Shown: positions 48,859 to 56,612 of the stretch, one piece after another
Layout: the number at the start of each line of letters is the position of its first letter
How positions within the stretch are numbered: position 1 is the stretch's first letter
Made by a program: the position numbers and the translations under genes
The notes under the pieces: model-generated
What the model was told of the DNA's origin: nothing
The model's input: only the letters and a program-made list of their open reading frames with translations
Databases searched by the model: none
NCBI GenBank assembly: GCA_020638675.1
Contig: JACKID010000001.1
Coordinates: 62,001-126,000, forward strand
Reading direction: 5' to 3'
DNA: 64,000 bases
Source of the DNA: Planctomycetota bacterium
Lineage (GTDB): Bacteria; Planctomycetota; UBA8742; UBA2392

Positions 48859-50553
48859 CTATTCGCGCAGCGCTTTGCGGATGACTTTGATCTGTGCATC
48901 CAGCGTGTCGTAGTCGCCCTCAACCTTGAAGGTCAGGTTGCTGTCGCGTTGTGTGGCTGCCCATGCGGCGAGGTCGCAGACCCGGTAGGCCAGCTGGTAC
49001 CCGTCCCTGTCCGTGCGGGCGTCAAACATCCCGTAGAACGAGTCGCTCTCAACACTGAGCAGGGGCAGCAGCAGGTCTTGCCAACCGGAGACTTCCGTCT
49101 TCCCGATCACCAGCGCCAGATTCGCCTGGCGGATTGCTTCGTGGGCTCCGGTGTAGCTTCCGTACTCGCGGATAACGTCGCCCACGTCGTCCGGCAGGTA
49201 CAACGCCGCTCCGTACACGAGCCCGAAGGCATCTTCTTCAGGGCGCGTGTCTCCGCTGTATTTGTCGAGCAGCTCCAGCAGTCGCGCAACGGTCTCATCG
49301 TGCGCCAGCTCCGCCCCGGCGGGCAGGCATGCGAATAACTCCCGCGCATCTCGCGCACCCGGGACCAGCGCCGCCATTGCCTTGCGAATGGCGGGGTCTT
49401 TCGCGTGCATCGCTGCATCCAGGAGTTCCTGACGCCGCGGTGTCTGGGCAAGTTCTTCGACTACAACGGGGTCGTTTTCCTCTTCCTGGGCGGCGGTCAA
49501 GAGTCTCACATATAGATCGGGATCGTGCCGGAGAACGACGGGAAGGCACGCGGCAGTCGTTTCGGACTCGGTAGAGTTCCGGAATATGTCGAGGCACTCC
49601 GCGACGATCTTCTTGTTGTCGCTGAATGAAACGGCCATCACCATCTCGCCCGTAGCCGGGTGCTTCGCCAGTGCCTCCGCCTTCATGCGCGTCACGATCG
49701 TGTCGCTGTCCTGATCGCCGAAGTAGTACAGCAGTCTGGTTGCCGCACCCGAGTAACGGCCGAACCAGTCCTTCGTCTCCAGATCGATCAGCAGGTTTTC
49801 GTGCAGGGTCTCGGTCGGGTTCGGAACCGCCCACAGGGCACGCACGATGTCGGCGATCAGGGGGTTGTGGACGGGGCTGTTAATGACAAGCCCCGCGGTC
49901 GGCTGATAGCGCGACGCCGAGTAAGGCCGGTTCGTGATCTGGCCAATGATTGTGAAGCAGACGTCGCCCACCAGCAGGCGATACTTCATCTCAAAGAAGT
50001 CGGATGTCTCAAGGTAGACTTCGTCAGCTACGCGCTTGGAGTTGAGCTTCGTTTTCTCAATGATCTTGCACTCGCGCTCGTTTGCTCCGACTCCGTACAC
50101 TTCGGTATCCAGCGAAGACCACATCATCCTGCCGCCGGTGGTCGCCCGTGTCGGGCGGTCGTCATCCAGGGCCTCCAGCAGATAGGGAAGGGCAACCGGC
50201 CCCAGTTCCACGAGCCGGCGAAATGCTTCGCTCACGCCCGACGGCTCGCGACCCAGGATCAGTGCGCCCGTGTTGTAACTGATCTCAGGCAGCGGCGCGA
50301 AAGCGAAGGCGTTGTAGGTGCTGCTCATTCCCGCACCGCCGACGCTGATGTCCTGCAGCTCGCTGATCAAGGTGCGAATGTCGTCTGCCAGGGGGCGGGC
50401 TTCATCCAAGACTTTGGGGCTGGGTCCGGGCTCGTCCTTGGTCGAACCCTCAGGTGCTTTGCTGAGAATCGCCGGAGTCTCGTTGATTCGCGCTGTGGTT
50501 GCGCATCCGCCGATCAGCGCACCGAGAATAGTGGCCAGCAGCAGGTTCCGCAT
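48859..50553 (-). CDS. Lipoprotein with HEAT-like helical repeats
   Basis: A 564-residue lipoprotein: the lipobox is IGGC at residues 13-16 after a short signal, and GGAG lies seven bases before the ATG. A disordered linker (~18-50) is followed by a helical domain (~50-110) and a beta-rich insertion (~110-215, FFEMKYRLLVGDVCFTIIGQ). HEAT-like helical pairs then run to the end (AVSFSDNKKIVAECLDIFR, DAAMHAKDPAIRKAMAALV). The C-terminus (FKVEGDYDTLDAQIKVIRKAL) is soluble. No catalytic motif. Probably a periplasmic scaffold on the inner or outer membrane; function unknown. Confidence 0.75.
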   Translation of the reverse strand: MRNLLLATILGALIGGCATTARINETPAILSKAPEGSTKDEPGPSPKVLDEARPLADDIRTLISELQDISVGGAGMSSTYNAFAFAPLPEISYNTGALILGREPSGVSEAFRRLVELGPVALPYLLEALDDDRPTRATTGGRMMWSSLDTEVYGVGANERECKIIEKTKLNSKRVADEVYLETSDFFEMKYRLLVGDVCFTIIGQITNRPYSASRYQPTAGLVINSPVHNPLIADIVRALWAVPNPTETLHENLLIDLETKDWFGRYSGAATRLLYYFGDQDSDTIVTRMKAEALAKHPATGEMVMAVSFSDNKKIVAECLDIFRNSTESETTAACLPVVLRHDPDLYVRLLTAAQEEENDPVVVEELAQTPRRQELLDAAMHAKDPAIRKAMAALVPGARDARELFACLPAGAELAHDETVARLLELLDKYSGDTRPEEDAFGLVYGAALYLPDDVGDVIREYGSYTGAHEAIRQANLALVIGKTEVSGWQDLLLPLLSVESDSFYGMFDARTDRDGYQLAYRVCDLAAWAATQRDSNLTFKVEGDYDTLDAQIKVIRKALRE

Positions 50554-50620
50554 GGGATGGCTCCAGGGGCAGCCACCGGGGACTAAAGACTAGCTGATCT
50601 TCGGCGCGCTGGCCAATCAT

Positions 50621-51097
50621 CTACGAGTACGCGTCGGGTTTGCTGCCGTCTTGGCGCCCGACGGCGTTGATGATGCGCCCGCGCGTGGGCATCAGCCCGC
50701 CCATCGCCGCCATGAACAGCAACAGCGCCGGCGCCGCGTGCCAGGTAAAGCCGGTCAGCAGAATCACGACGGCCGAGAACAGCGCCGGGCCCTCGAACAT
50801 CGCGGTCATCACGATCGTGCGCCCGCGCAGCGCGCCGATGCGAGCCTCCCAGCTCTCCATCGCGGCCATGCGCTTGCTTTGCGACATGAACACCTGCATC
50901 GCTGCCGGGATCGCCGCAATCGGAAGCACCAGGGCGATCACGCGCAGGATCTCGCCCGTGCTTTCGATCCCCTCGGCGTCGAACAGCGGCCCCAGCACAA
51001 ACCCCGCCACGGTGAAGAACGCCACGCCGCTGATGAACGAAAAGGCCAGGATCGTCATCTGCAGGCTGGTCTGGCGCACGGTCGCTTCGTAGTCCAT
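50621..51097 (-). CDS. Four-helix hypothetical membrane protein
   Basis: A 158-residue protein with four hydrophobic helices at about 13-35, 45-68, 95-118 and 120-140 (FISGVAFFTVAGFVLG, IALVLPIAAIPAAMQVF, MFEGPALFSAVVILLTGF, APALLLFMAAMGG). A cytoplasmic-looking tail (PTRGRIINAVGRQDGS) is positively charged. No family recognised. The start lies six bases after TAGACT, whose last three bases on that strand include the stop of the sigma-like gene, so it can be transcribed separately as a leaderless mRNA. Only 9 bases separate the two genes. Confidence 0.75.
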   Translation of the reverse strand: MDYEATVRQTSLQMTILAFSFISGVAFFTVAGFVLGPLFDAEGIESTGEILRVIALVLPIAAIPAAMQVFMSQSKRMAAMESWEARIGALRGRTIVMTAMFEGPALFSAVVILLTGFTWHAAPALLLFMAAMGGLMPTRGRIINAVGRQDGSKPDAYS

Positions 51098-51103
51098 CGC
51101 CGG

Positions 51104-51109
51104 AGTCTA
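51104..51109 (-). promoter_or_regulatory. -10 box of a leaderless promoter inside the sigma-like gene stop
   Basis: TAGACT on the minus strand ends six bases before the ATG at 51097; its TAG is the stop codon of the preceding gene. The context GCTAGACT matches the other leaderless promoters in the window. Confidence 0.55.
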
Positions 51110-51562
51110 GCGCCGTCGCACCCGCTGGCTACCGGGCCTCCCGGCCGCGAGGCGACCGATCCTCCGCCGCGCCCGCGCCAGCATCAGCCCCACGCTGCGG
51201 ATGTGCACACCAAGGAAGCGGGCGATCTCGCGCTGCGACAACCCTTCATTATAGGTGAGGTCGAACACCAGCCGCTGTCGCCCGCTGAGGCGGTCGCGGT
51301 AGTCCGTAAGGAAGCGCGCCTGGCGCATCAGGGTGTCCAGGCGGCGCGCGGCGTGGATGGAATTACGGCGCTCGAAGCCGGCGATCACGCCCTTGTTCGG
51401 CTGCGGCAGCAGCGCGTTCACGGCCGCGCAGGGACTGACGCATTGGGCCCGCAGGGGGCACTTGCTACAGGTGAAGTCACTCAAATGAGCCTCGCTCGGT
51501 TGGGCTCCGACCTTCGCGAGGTTCCGGCCTCCTGTAAGATAAGTGTAAGATTTTACTGACAC
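51107..51562 (-). CDS. Sigma-70 region 4-like HTH protein with Cys cluster
   Basis: A 151-residue protein from the GTG at 51562. Residues ~29-47 form a cysteine cluster, CSKCPLRAQCVSPC, that could bind zinc or an Fe-S cluster. The C-terminal half is a region 4-like helix-turn-helix: LSGRQRLVFDLTYNEGLSQ then REIARFLGVHIRSVGLMLAR, ending in a basic tail. No region 2 is present, so it is a DNA-binding regulator rather than a full sigma factor. Start choice: the GTG lies inside the end of the zinc-ribbon gene (overlap of 10 bases), and a longer ORF to 51889 reads through the next promoter. The Cys cluster suggests redox or metal control. Confidence 0.65.
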   Translation of the reverse strand: MSVKSYTYLTGGRNLAKVGAQPSEAHLSDFTCSKCPLRAQCVSPCAAVNALLPQPNKGVIAGFERRNSIHAARRLDTLMRQARFLTDYRDRLSGRQRLVFDLTYNEGLSQREIARFLGVHIRSVGLMLARARRRIGRLAAGRPGSQRVRRR

Positions 51563-51747
51563 ACCCCGGGTGTGGCCACGCGCCACAATCGCCCGCAGCG
51601 GCGGCACTTCATTTCCAGGCTGATGGGCCCGCAGGCCTTGAACATAAGCGCTCCGCAGGTGCAGCGTACGTCGCCCGGCGCGCTCAGCAGGCGGCTTTCG
51701 GGGCGGTTTTCGGTCGGTCGTGCAGGCATCTCGTCGTCCTCGTGCAT
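51553..51747 (-). CDS. 64-residue Com-like zinc-ribbon protein
   Basis: A 64-residue protein with a zinc ribbon (RCTCGALMF and KCRRCGRLWRV) close in layout to the phage Mu Com translational regulator and to small ribbon proteins of bacterial genomes. The N-terminus is acidic, then Arg/Pro-rich. A TATATT box lies 13 bases before the ATG, so the leader would be only a few bases. Its stop overlaps the GTG of the sigma-like gene, coupling the two. It is divergent from the candidate selenoprotein gene, with 162 bases between starts. Confidence 0.65.
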   Translation of the reverse strand: MHEDDEMPARPTENRPESRLLSAPGDVRCTCGALMFKACGPISLEMKCRRCGRLWRVATPGVCQ

Positions 51748-51897
51748 GTTGACGAAATGTAATATAGCATCCGGTGCGACAAATCCCGGCGACGGAGGTG
51801 GTCATGGCGCAAATTGCGAACTTGGCGAGTGGCCCCCTGCCCCGACAAATTGGTTCAACAATCCTCGGGTGCGGGCTCGCCAGGCACACCGAGTCGC

Positions 51898-51903
51898 TAC
51901 ACT
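51898..51903 (+). promoter_or_regulatory. -10 box of a leaderless promoter (candidate selenoprotein gene)
   Basis: TACACT, in the context GCTACACT, ends six bases before the ATG at 51910, identical in sequence and spacing to the methyltransferase promoter at 44662. Confidence 0.6.
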
Positions 51904-51909
51904 GCCTGC

Positions 51910-53115
51910 ATGAGAACCAAGCTGATGCTGGTGTTGCTGCTGGTCGCGTGTGCCGCGCCGTGCTTTGCGGGCGAGAAGCTGCCCGAAGGCCCGCCGTGGA
52001 AGCAGGATCTGCAGGAGGCGGTGAAAGAGGCGCTGGAGGGCAACAAGCCCATCTTCCTCTACTTCACCAAAACCTACTGACCGCACTGCGTGCCTGTAGA
52101 GGAGCAGTTGCTCCCCAGCCCCAAACTGAAACCCATCTACGACGACATCGTCTGGCTCCACGTCTACAACGATTTTAAAGAGGGCGATGCCGACCGGGCG
52201 GCTACGCGTATCCGCATTCGGTTCAGTGTCAGCTCGTGGCCGCAGCTGCTGCTGGTTGACCCGTACACGCTCGAAGTCGTTGGCGAAACCGGGCGCCAGG
52301 TGGACGGCTTTCTCAAGGCCGTTCAGAACACCAAGATCAAGCCGCCGAAATACGCCAAGGCCGAAGAGCTGCTCAAGAAGCTGAAGGAAGGCGAAGAGCT
52401 CGCCAGCGAGCTCGAGACCAAGCCCAGCGCCAAGGCCGCCAAGAAGGCGCTCGAAAGCGAAGACCTGGTCGCCCGCTTCCGCGCCGTGGAGTACTTCGGC
52501 AAGGAAGACCCCAAAGAGCTGGTCGCCAAGGCCGGCGAGCTGCTGAAGGTCAAGAACGACCTGCTGCGCTACGAAGTCTGCAAGGCGATCAAGAACGCGG
52601 GCGAGAAGGTCACGTTCACCGATGAAGTCGTCACGCAGCTTGAAGACCTCGTGCGCGACCCGAAGGACAGCCGCAACCCGAACGTGCTGCGCAGCTACGC
52701 CATCGGCGCGCTCGCGCTGTGCGGCGACGCGGACTCACTGGAAGCCATCAAGCCGCACGCGGTAGAGGGTGCCGCCAACAACGGGACCACCGGAACGGCC
52801 GTGGACGCCATCGGCCAGATCGGCAAGCGCGTAGACGATGCCAAGGCCCCGGCCGCGCAGATCCTGCTGGATTGCTTCATCGAGAGCACCGGCGGCAACG
52901 AGGATGCCAAACAGATCGAGTGGTACGCCGGCATGGCCAGGCGCATCGCCGAAAAGGCCCACGCGCACCTGCAGGAGCTGACCGGCAAGAAGGTCGACTT
53001 CCCCAAGGACTACAACGAGCAAACCCGCGCCGACCTGCGCAAAGCCTTCGAAGAGTCAGTCAAAGAAATGGTCGAGAAGGCCGAAAAAGCCAACAAGCGA
53101 AAAAAGAAGCGCTAG
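51910..53115 (+). CDS. Candidate selenoprotein: exported thioredoxin-like protein with UxxC motif and HEAT-like domain
   Basis: One reading frame, 401 residues if the TGA at 52078-52080 is read as selenocysteine (residue 57). The signal peptide is MRTKLMLVLLLVACAAPCFA. A helix follows, then the thioredoxin-like strand KPIFLYFTKTY, U57, PHC, VPVEEQLL. This is the position where relatives have CxxC (as in FTADWCPPC), so TGA replaces the attacking cysteine. The fold continues with DDIVWLHVYNDF, the cis-Pro-type WPQLLLVDP and a closing helix (~to 137). Residues ~138-380 are HEAT-like helices, then a Lys-rich tail. The downstream part keeps the same frame, codon use and fold with no other stop. 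A hairpin follows the TGA. The gene is leaderless. A recent nonsense mutation is the alternative. Confidence 0.8.
52094..52118 (+). promoter_or_regulatory. Candidate bacterial SECIS hairpin
   Basis: Just downstream of the TGA: lower stem CTG/CAG (52094-52096 with 52116-52118), an internal loop TAGA opposite C, upper stem GGAGC/GCTCC (52101-52105 with 52110-52114) and apical loop AGTT. The loop begins 25 bases after the TGA and has a G in its first two bases. Both features fit described bacterial SECIS elements, as does a U in the internal loop. Confidence 0.6.
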
Positions 53116-53116
53116 A

Positions 53117-53500
53117 GCCCCGGCGGAAACGCCGGGGACATGCGGACGAAGTCCGTATGATTCGCCCGCCGCTGGCGGGCGTCCCCGCCTTTTCAGGCGG
53201 GGCTCTGGTGGCTGCCCAATCGGGCGCGCCCTCCGGGCGCAGCGGGGCAACGGATCCCTTAGGACAATGAGAGCTGCAGTTCAGCCCCCGAAGGGGGCGG
53301 CAGATGTTAGCCCGGCCCGTCAGGGCCGGGACTCTGGAACGCATATAGTCCGAGCCCGCGAAGCGGGCGGCATAGATTGCGTCCGGAGGCGGCGACACAC
53401 CGCACGAAACGATGGCGCCGCTTCCAGCGGCTCGGCGCATCTGGACGCAATGTCCCCGGCGCTGACGCGCCGGGCTAACACATACCGCGCCCTCCGGGCG
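53117..53500. repeat. Compound palindrome array
   Basis: At least ten GC-rich hairpins with 3-6 base loops in ~380 bases, starting two bases after the stop of the selenoprotein candidate. The first compound palindrome (53117-53207) opens with CCCCGGCG-GAAA-CGCCGGGG and closes with GGCGGGGCTC. A ~48-base unit at about 53285-53333 recurs inverted at about 53452-53500. Its stem is CCCGGCCC-GTCA-GGGCCGGG in one copy and CCCGGCGC-GTCA-GCGCCGGG in the other, so paired bases changed together. Not a CRISPR: the repeats are self-complementary and irregularly spaced. Confidence 0.75.
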
Positions 53501-53507
53501 CTTCACC

Positions 53508-53588
53508 TTCCCAACCCTGCCGGAAGGCACCAACCTGCACAAAGCCTTCGAAGAGCCGGTCAATGAGGCCGCGAAGAAGAAACAGTAA
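53508..53588 (+). pseudogene. Fragment duplicating the 3' end of the selenoprotein gene
   Basis: In frame it reads 26 codons ending in TAA at 53586-53588, containing NLHKAFEEPVNEAAKKKQ. This matches the C-terminus of the upstream protein (DLRKAFEESVKEMVEKAEK). The 15 bases AAAGCCTTCGAAGAG are identical in both. No start codon or body precedes it. It is a remnant of either a second copy or the original gene end displaced by the palindrome array. Confidence 0.65.
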
Positions 53589-53599
53589 GACGCTGGTGC

Positions 53600-54670
53600 T
53601 TACGGAAGGTCGCCGTAGCCGAGGCTCCTCCAAAGGTGGACGGCGTTCTCTTGCCACCAGTCCGACCAATCTTCTGGAAAGGGTTCCGTTTCGCGGTTCT
53701 CCCGTTCCCACTTGCATACAAACCGGAAGACACGCCAAACAACGTCCAACCAATCATCGACCTGGTCTCCGTAGATACTTCCAAAGTCCCACCAAACGGC
53801 AAATGCACGGTGAGCACACAACCGATCACGAACGCGCTCAAGCCGGTCTATTTCCGCCGCTAGGGAATACGGTGCGCCGATGCGGTAGCAAAGGCCTTCT
53901 GTCGTAATCTTCTCTCCCCGCCGCTCGAAGAGCGCCTTCCCGGCGTCTACTACAGCCGCAAGCGCAACGACCGCTTCCTGCACGAACGACGTCGAGAGTA
54001 ATGCCGCCCGAACCAAATGATAGGCCATCCGATGGACATCGAGATCGAGGACATTCACTTCATCATCGATGAGCGTCGCATGCTTCGACAGCCGTGCGTT
54101 AGCTGGGCCAACGTCATCCCACAAGACAAGCGACCGGTCATTGCCGCCAGCCAATTTCGCCACTTCATAGGCAATGGTCGCCTTGTTGAGTGCTGACCTA
54201 TCCACATCTGGAAAGTGGTGTCCGACATGGTTCCACTCCTGCATTTCCCAACTATTTCTGAGATCTGGGACGGTTGCCGTCGCCCGCCAAAGAAACAGCA
54301 TCGCGGAAACATAGGCGTTTCGAGTGACGTGAATGCTACAAGAGATCATGAAGTCGCGAAGGAGGCCGTCTCCGAAGTTCGTCTTCAACGTATCCTTCCA
54401 GCCGAATTTCCAATACGGACTTGAGGTTCCAACGCATATTCCGGGCCGACGGCTTGGAGCAATGAAATATCGTTGGCCGATCAGAAGGGTCTTGGGTAGT
54501 TCGCTGTAGTCGATTTGCCGTAGCGAGACATTTTCAATGTCCCTTCTACCGGCGACTTCATCCCACAATCGATGGATGTCGCGCTTGACGGCCTCTCGGG
54601 AATCGTCCCCCCAGAAAGATGTGTCCTTGTCGAAAGCACGAAGCACTTCGGTGGTGAACGCAGCTTTCAT
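53600..54670 (-). CDS. Hypothetical protein, lower GC than neighbours
   Basis: A 356-residue soluble protein with no signal peptide or membrane helix. It is mostly helical with many Trp, His and Arg residues (VCKWERENRETEPFPEDWSDWW, DRLCAHRAFAVWWDFG). The layout is a ~100-residue N-terminal region followed by helical pairs and a His/Arg-containing RVRDRLCAHR segment. GAGG lies six bases before the ATG. GC content is visibly lower than in flanking genes, which suggests recent transfer. No family recognised; proteins of this look are often found singly in mobile gene pools. Function not assigned. Confidence 0.75.
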   Translation of the reverse strand: MKAAFTTEVLRAFDKDTSFWGDDSREAVKRDIHRLWDEVAGRRDIENVSLRQIDYSELPKTLLIGQRYFIAPSRRPGICVGTSSPYWKFGWKDTLKTNFGDGLLRDFMISCSIHVTRNAYVSAMLFLWRATATVPDLRNSWEMQEWNHVGHHFPDVDRSALNKATIAYEVAKLAGGNDRSLVLWDDVGPANARLSKHATLIDDEVNVLDLDVHRMAYHLVRAALLSTSFVQEAVVALAAVVDAGKALFERRGEKITTEGLCYRIGAPYSLAAEIDRLERVRDRLCAHRAFAVWWDFGSIYGDQVDDWLDVVWRVFRFVCKWERENRETEPFPEDWSDWWQENAVHLWRSLGYGDLP

Positions 54671-54788
54671 TGCCGACCTCTATCGCTTGCCCGCAGCATG
54701 TAGCTTCGCCGAGTAGTGTGCTAGCCAAGAATGCGCCAACTGATAACGACAATCGCTACGTCTAAGTTTCAACTGGTCGGCATTGCGA

Positions 54789-56477
54789 CTAGTGCGCGCC
54801 GAGCCAGTCGCGGGACTTGGTTAGGACTGCCTCCAAACATCCTGGCTCGAAGGGGCTTCTTAGGCCTGCTCCGGTGGCTAGTTGCTGGAACGGGGCTTCG
54901 CCTCCTCGTTTGCAGAGGGCTACGTAGTCCTTCATTGCTGCGTCGCGGTCTTCGTCGGCGCGCACCCAGAACTGCAGGGCGCAGATTTGGGCGAGCACGT
55001 AGTCGATGTAATAGAACGGGCTCAGGTAGATGTGGCGCTGCGTCTGCCACCAGCCGCCCTCGCCGGCGTGCGGCACGTCGCCGTAGTCGCGCCACGGCAG
55101 ATACGTCCGCTCCATCTCGCGCCACATTTCAAACCGTTCGGCGGGGCTCGCGTCGGGCTTCTCGTACACGAGGTGCTGGAAGTGGTCCACGGCCGTGCCG
55201 TACGGGATGAACTTCAGCGAGTCCAGCAGGTGGCTGCGGCGGAAGCGGTCGGCGTCGTCCTCGAAGAACTTCTCCATCCACGGCCAGGTGATGAACTCGA
55301 GGCTCATGCTGTGAATCTCAGCGCTCTCGTAGGTCGGCCAGTGATAGTCGAGCAGCTTCTGGTTGCGCGAGCTGTAGTTCTGGAAGGCGTGCCCCATCTC
55401 GTGGGTGAAGACCTTCACGTCGCCGTCCGTCCCGTTGAAGTTGGCGAACACGAACGGCACGCCCCAGGTCGGGAAGCTGGTGCAGAAGCCGCCGCCGGCC
55501 TTGCCGTCGCGCGACTTCAGGTCAAGCAGCCCCTTCTCGTTCATCAGTCTGAAAAAGTCGCCGAGCCCGTGGCCGATCTCGTCGAACATTTCCTGCGCGC
55601 GTTTCACCATCCAGTCGTGGTCGCCGTGCGGGCGCGGGCTGCCCTTGGCGTCGTGGACGCCTTCGTCCCAGGCCATGACCTTCTCGATGCCCAGCTCGGC
55701 GGCTTGCTGCTTGATCAGCTCGCTGCACAGGGGCACGACTTCGTCGACTACCTGTTTGCGCAGGCGCTCGACGTCGGCGCGGTTGTAGTCCACGCGGTGC
55801 ATGCGCAGGTAGCCCAGCTCGACATAATCCTTGAGCCCTAGCTTGATCGCGCTTGTGTGGCGCAGTCTGGTCAGCTCATCGAACTGGCGGTCGAGCGTCT
55901 CGCGGTTGTCGGCAAACCACTGCCAGCGCTTGACCCAGGCGGCGTGGCGAGTGTCGCGGTCGTCATCCAGCAGGTACTTGCCGAGCCCGGGCATGTTGAG
56001 CTTCTCACCCTTGAAATCGTACTCGGCGCTGGCCAGCAACTCGGCGTACTCGGCGCCGAGCTTGGAAATGCGCACCTGCTCGCCCTCGATCTCGGGGCTG
56101 AAGGCGCGCTCGTCGCACGCCCAGAGCTGCAGGGCCTGCGGCCCGAACTTCTTCTCGAACTCGGCGCGGTGGGCGCTGGCGAGCAGCTTGGCCTTGAGCT
56201 GGTTTTCGAGGTCCGTGAGCTTGGGCGAGATCGAGTCGCGGTAGTCGCGCGCCTTGCGGTATTCGTCGTTGCGCGTGTCCTGGTTGAAGCGCAGCCCGAC
56301 CAGCGAGCTCCAGGTGCTGATGCGGCGGCGCAACTCTTCCCAGCGCTGCAGGGCGGCGATCTCGTCGTCGGCGCCCTGGGCGCTCTCGAGCGCGGACTTG
56401 AGGTTGTTCATCTCGGCGCTGATCGCGTCCATCTCGGGGCGCGCAGCGGTCATCTCTTCAAATGCAGGTACGTTCAT
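54789..56477 (-). CDS. M3-family oligoendopeptidase (PepF-like)
   Basis: A 562-residue zinc metallopeptidase. HEMGHAFQNY near residue 358 is the HExxH site, and the third ligand is the Glu of YESAEIHSMSLEF about 25 residues on. The N-terminal helical half (MTAARPEMDAISAEMNNLKSALESA) matches the oligoendopeptidase F group. C-terminal FYYIDYVLAQICALQFW completes the fold. Such enzymes cut short peptides in the cytosol. The ATG at 56477 has GGAG eight bases upstream; the ORF is open to 56528. Length is a little below the usual ~600. It stands alone, divergent from the ADP-ribosylglycohydrolase gene. Confidence 0.92.
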   Translation of the reverse strand: MNVPAFEEMTAARPEMDAISAEMNNLKSALESAQGADDEIAALQRWEELRRRISTWSSLVGLRFNQDTRNDEYRKARDYRDSISPKLTDLENQLKAKLLASAHRAEFEKKFGPQALQLWACDERAFSPEIEGEQVRISKLGAEYAELLASAEYDFKGEKLNMPGLGKYLLDDDRDTRHAAWVKRWQWFADNRETLDRQFDELTRLRHTSAIKLGLKDYVELGYLRMHRVDYNRADVERLRKQVVDEVVPLCSELIKQQAAELGIEKVMAWDEGVHDAKGSPRPHGDHDWMVKRAQEMFDEIGHGLGDFFRLMNEKGLLDLKSRDGKAGGGFCTSFPTWGVPFVFANFNGTDGDVKVFTHEMGHAFQNYSSRNQKLLDYHWPTYESAEIHSMSLEFITWPWMEKFFEDDADRFRRSHLLDSLKFIPYGTAVDHFQHLVYEKPDASPAERFEMWREMERTYLPWRDYGDVPHAGEGGWWQTQRHIYLSPFYYIDYVLAQICALQFWVRADEDRDAAMKDYVALCKRGGEAPFQQLATGAGLRSPFEPGCLEAVLTKSRDWLGAH

Positions 56478-56612
56478 GGTGTCATCTCCGCCGCGCAGCC
56501 TAGCAGGGCCTGCAGTTGCTTCCAGCATGGACCGAGAGGCCTTGCCCCACGACTTCTCAACCGGGCGTCACCAAGTGTCCGAGAGCGTCCGTTTGACCTT
56601 TCATTGTTTTTC

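Noticed and set aside
52090..53115. A separate 341-residue gene starting at the GTG at 52090
   Set aside because: It would begin in the middle of a thioredoxin-like fold directly after the active-site Cys, with no RBS or promoter. Reading through the TGA gives a complete exported protein.
53117..53500. CRISPR array
   Set aside because: Repeats are self-complementary, of several types and unevenly spaced, and no spacers or cas genes are present.
56601..56612. Leaderless promoter for the ADP-ribosylglycohydrolase gene
   Set aside because: The hexamer at the right distance is TCATTG, which does not match a -10 element.
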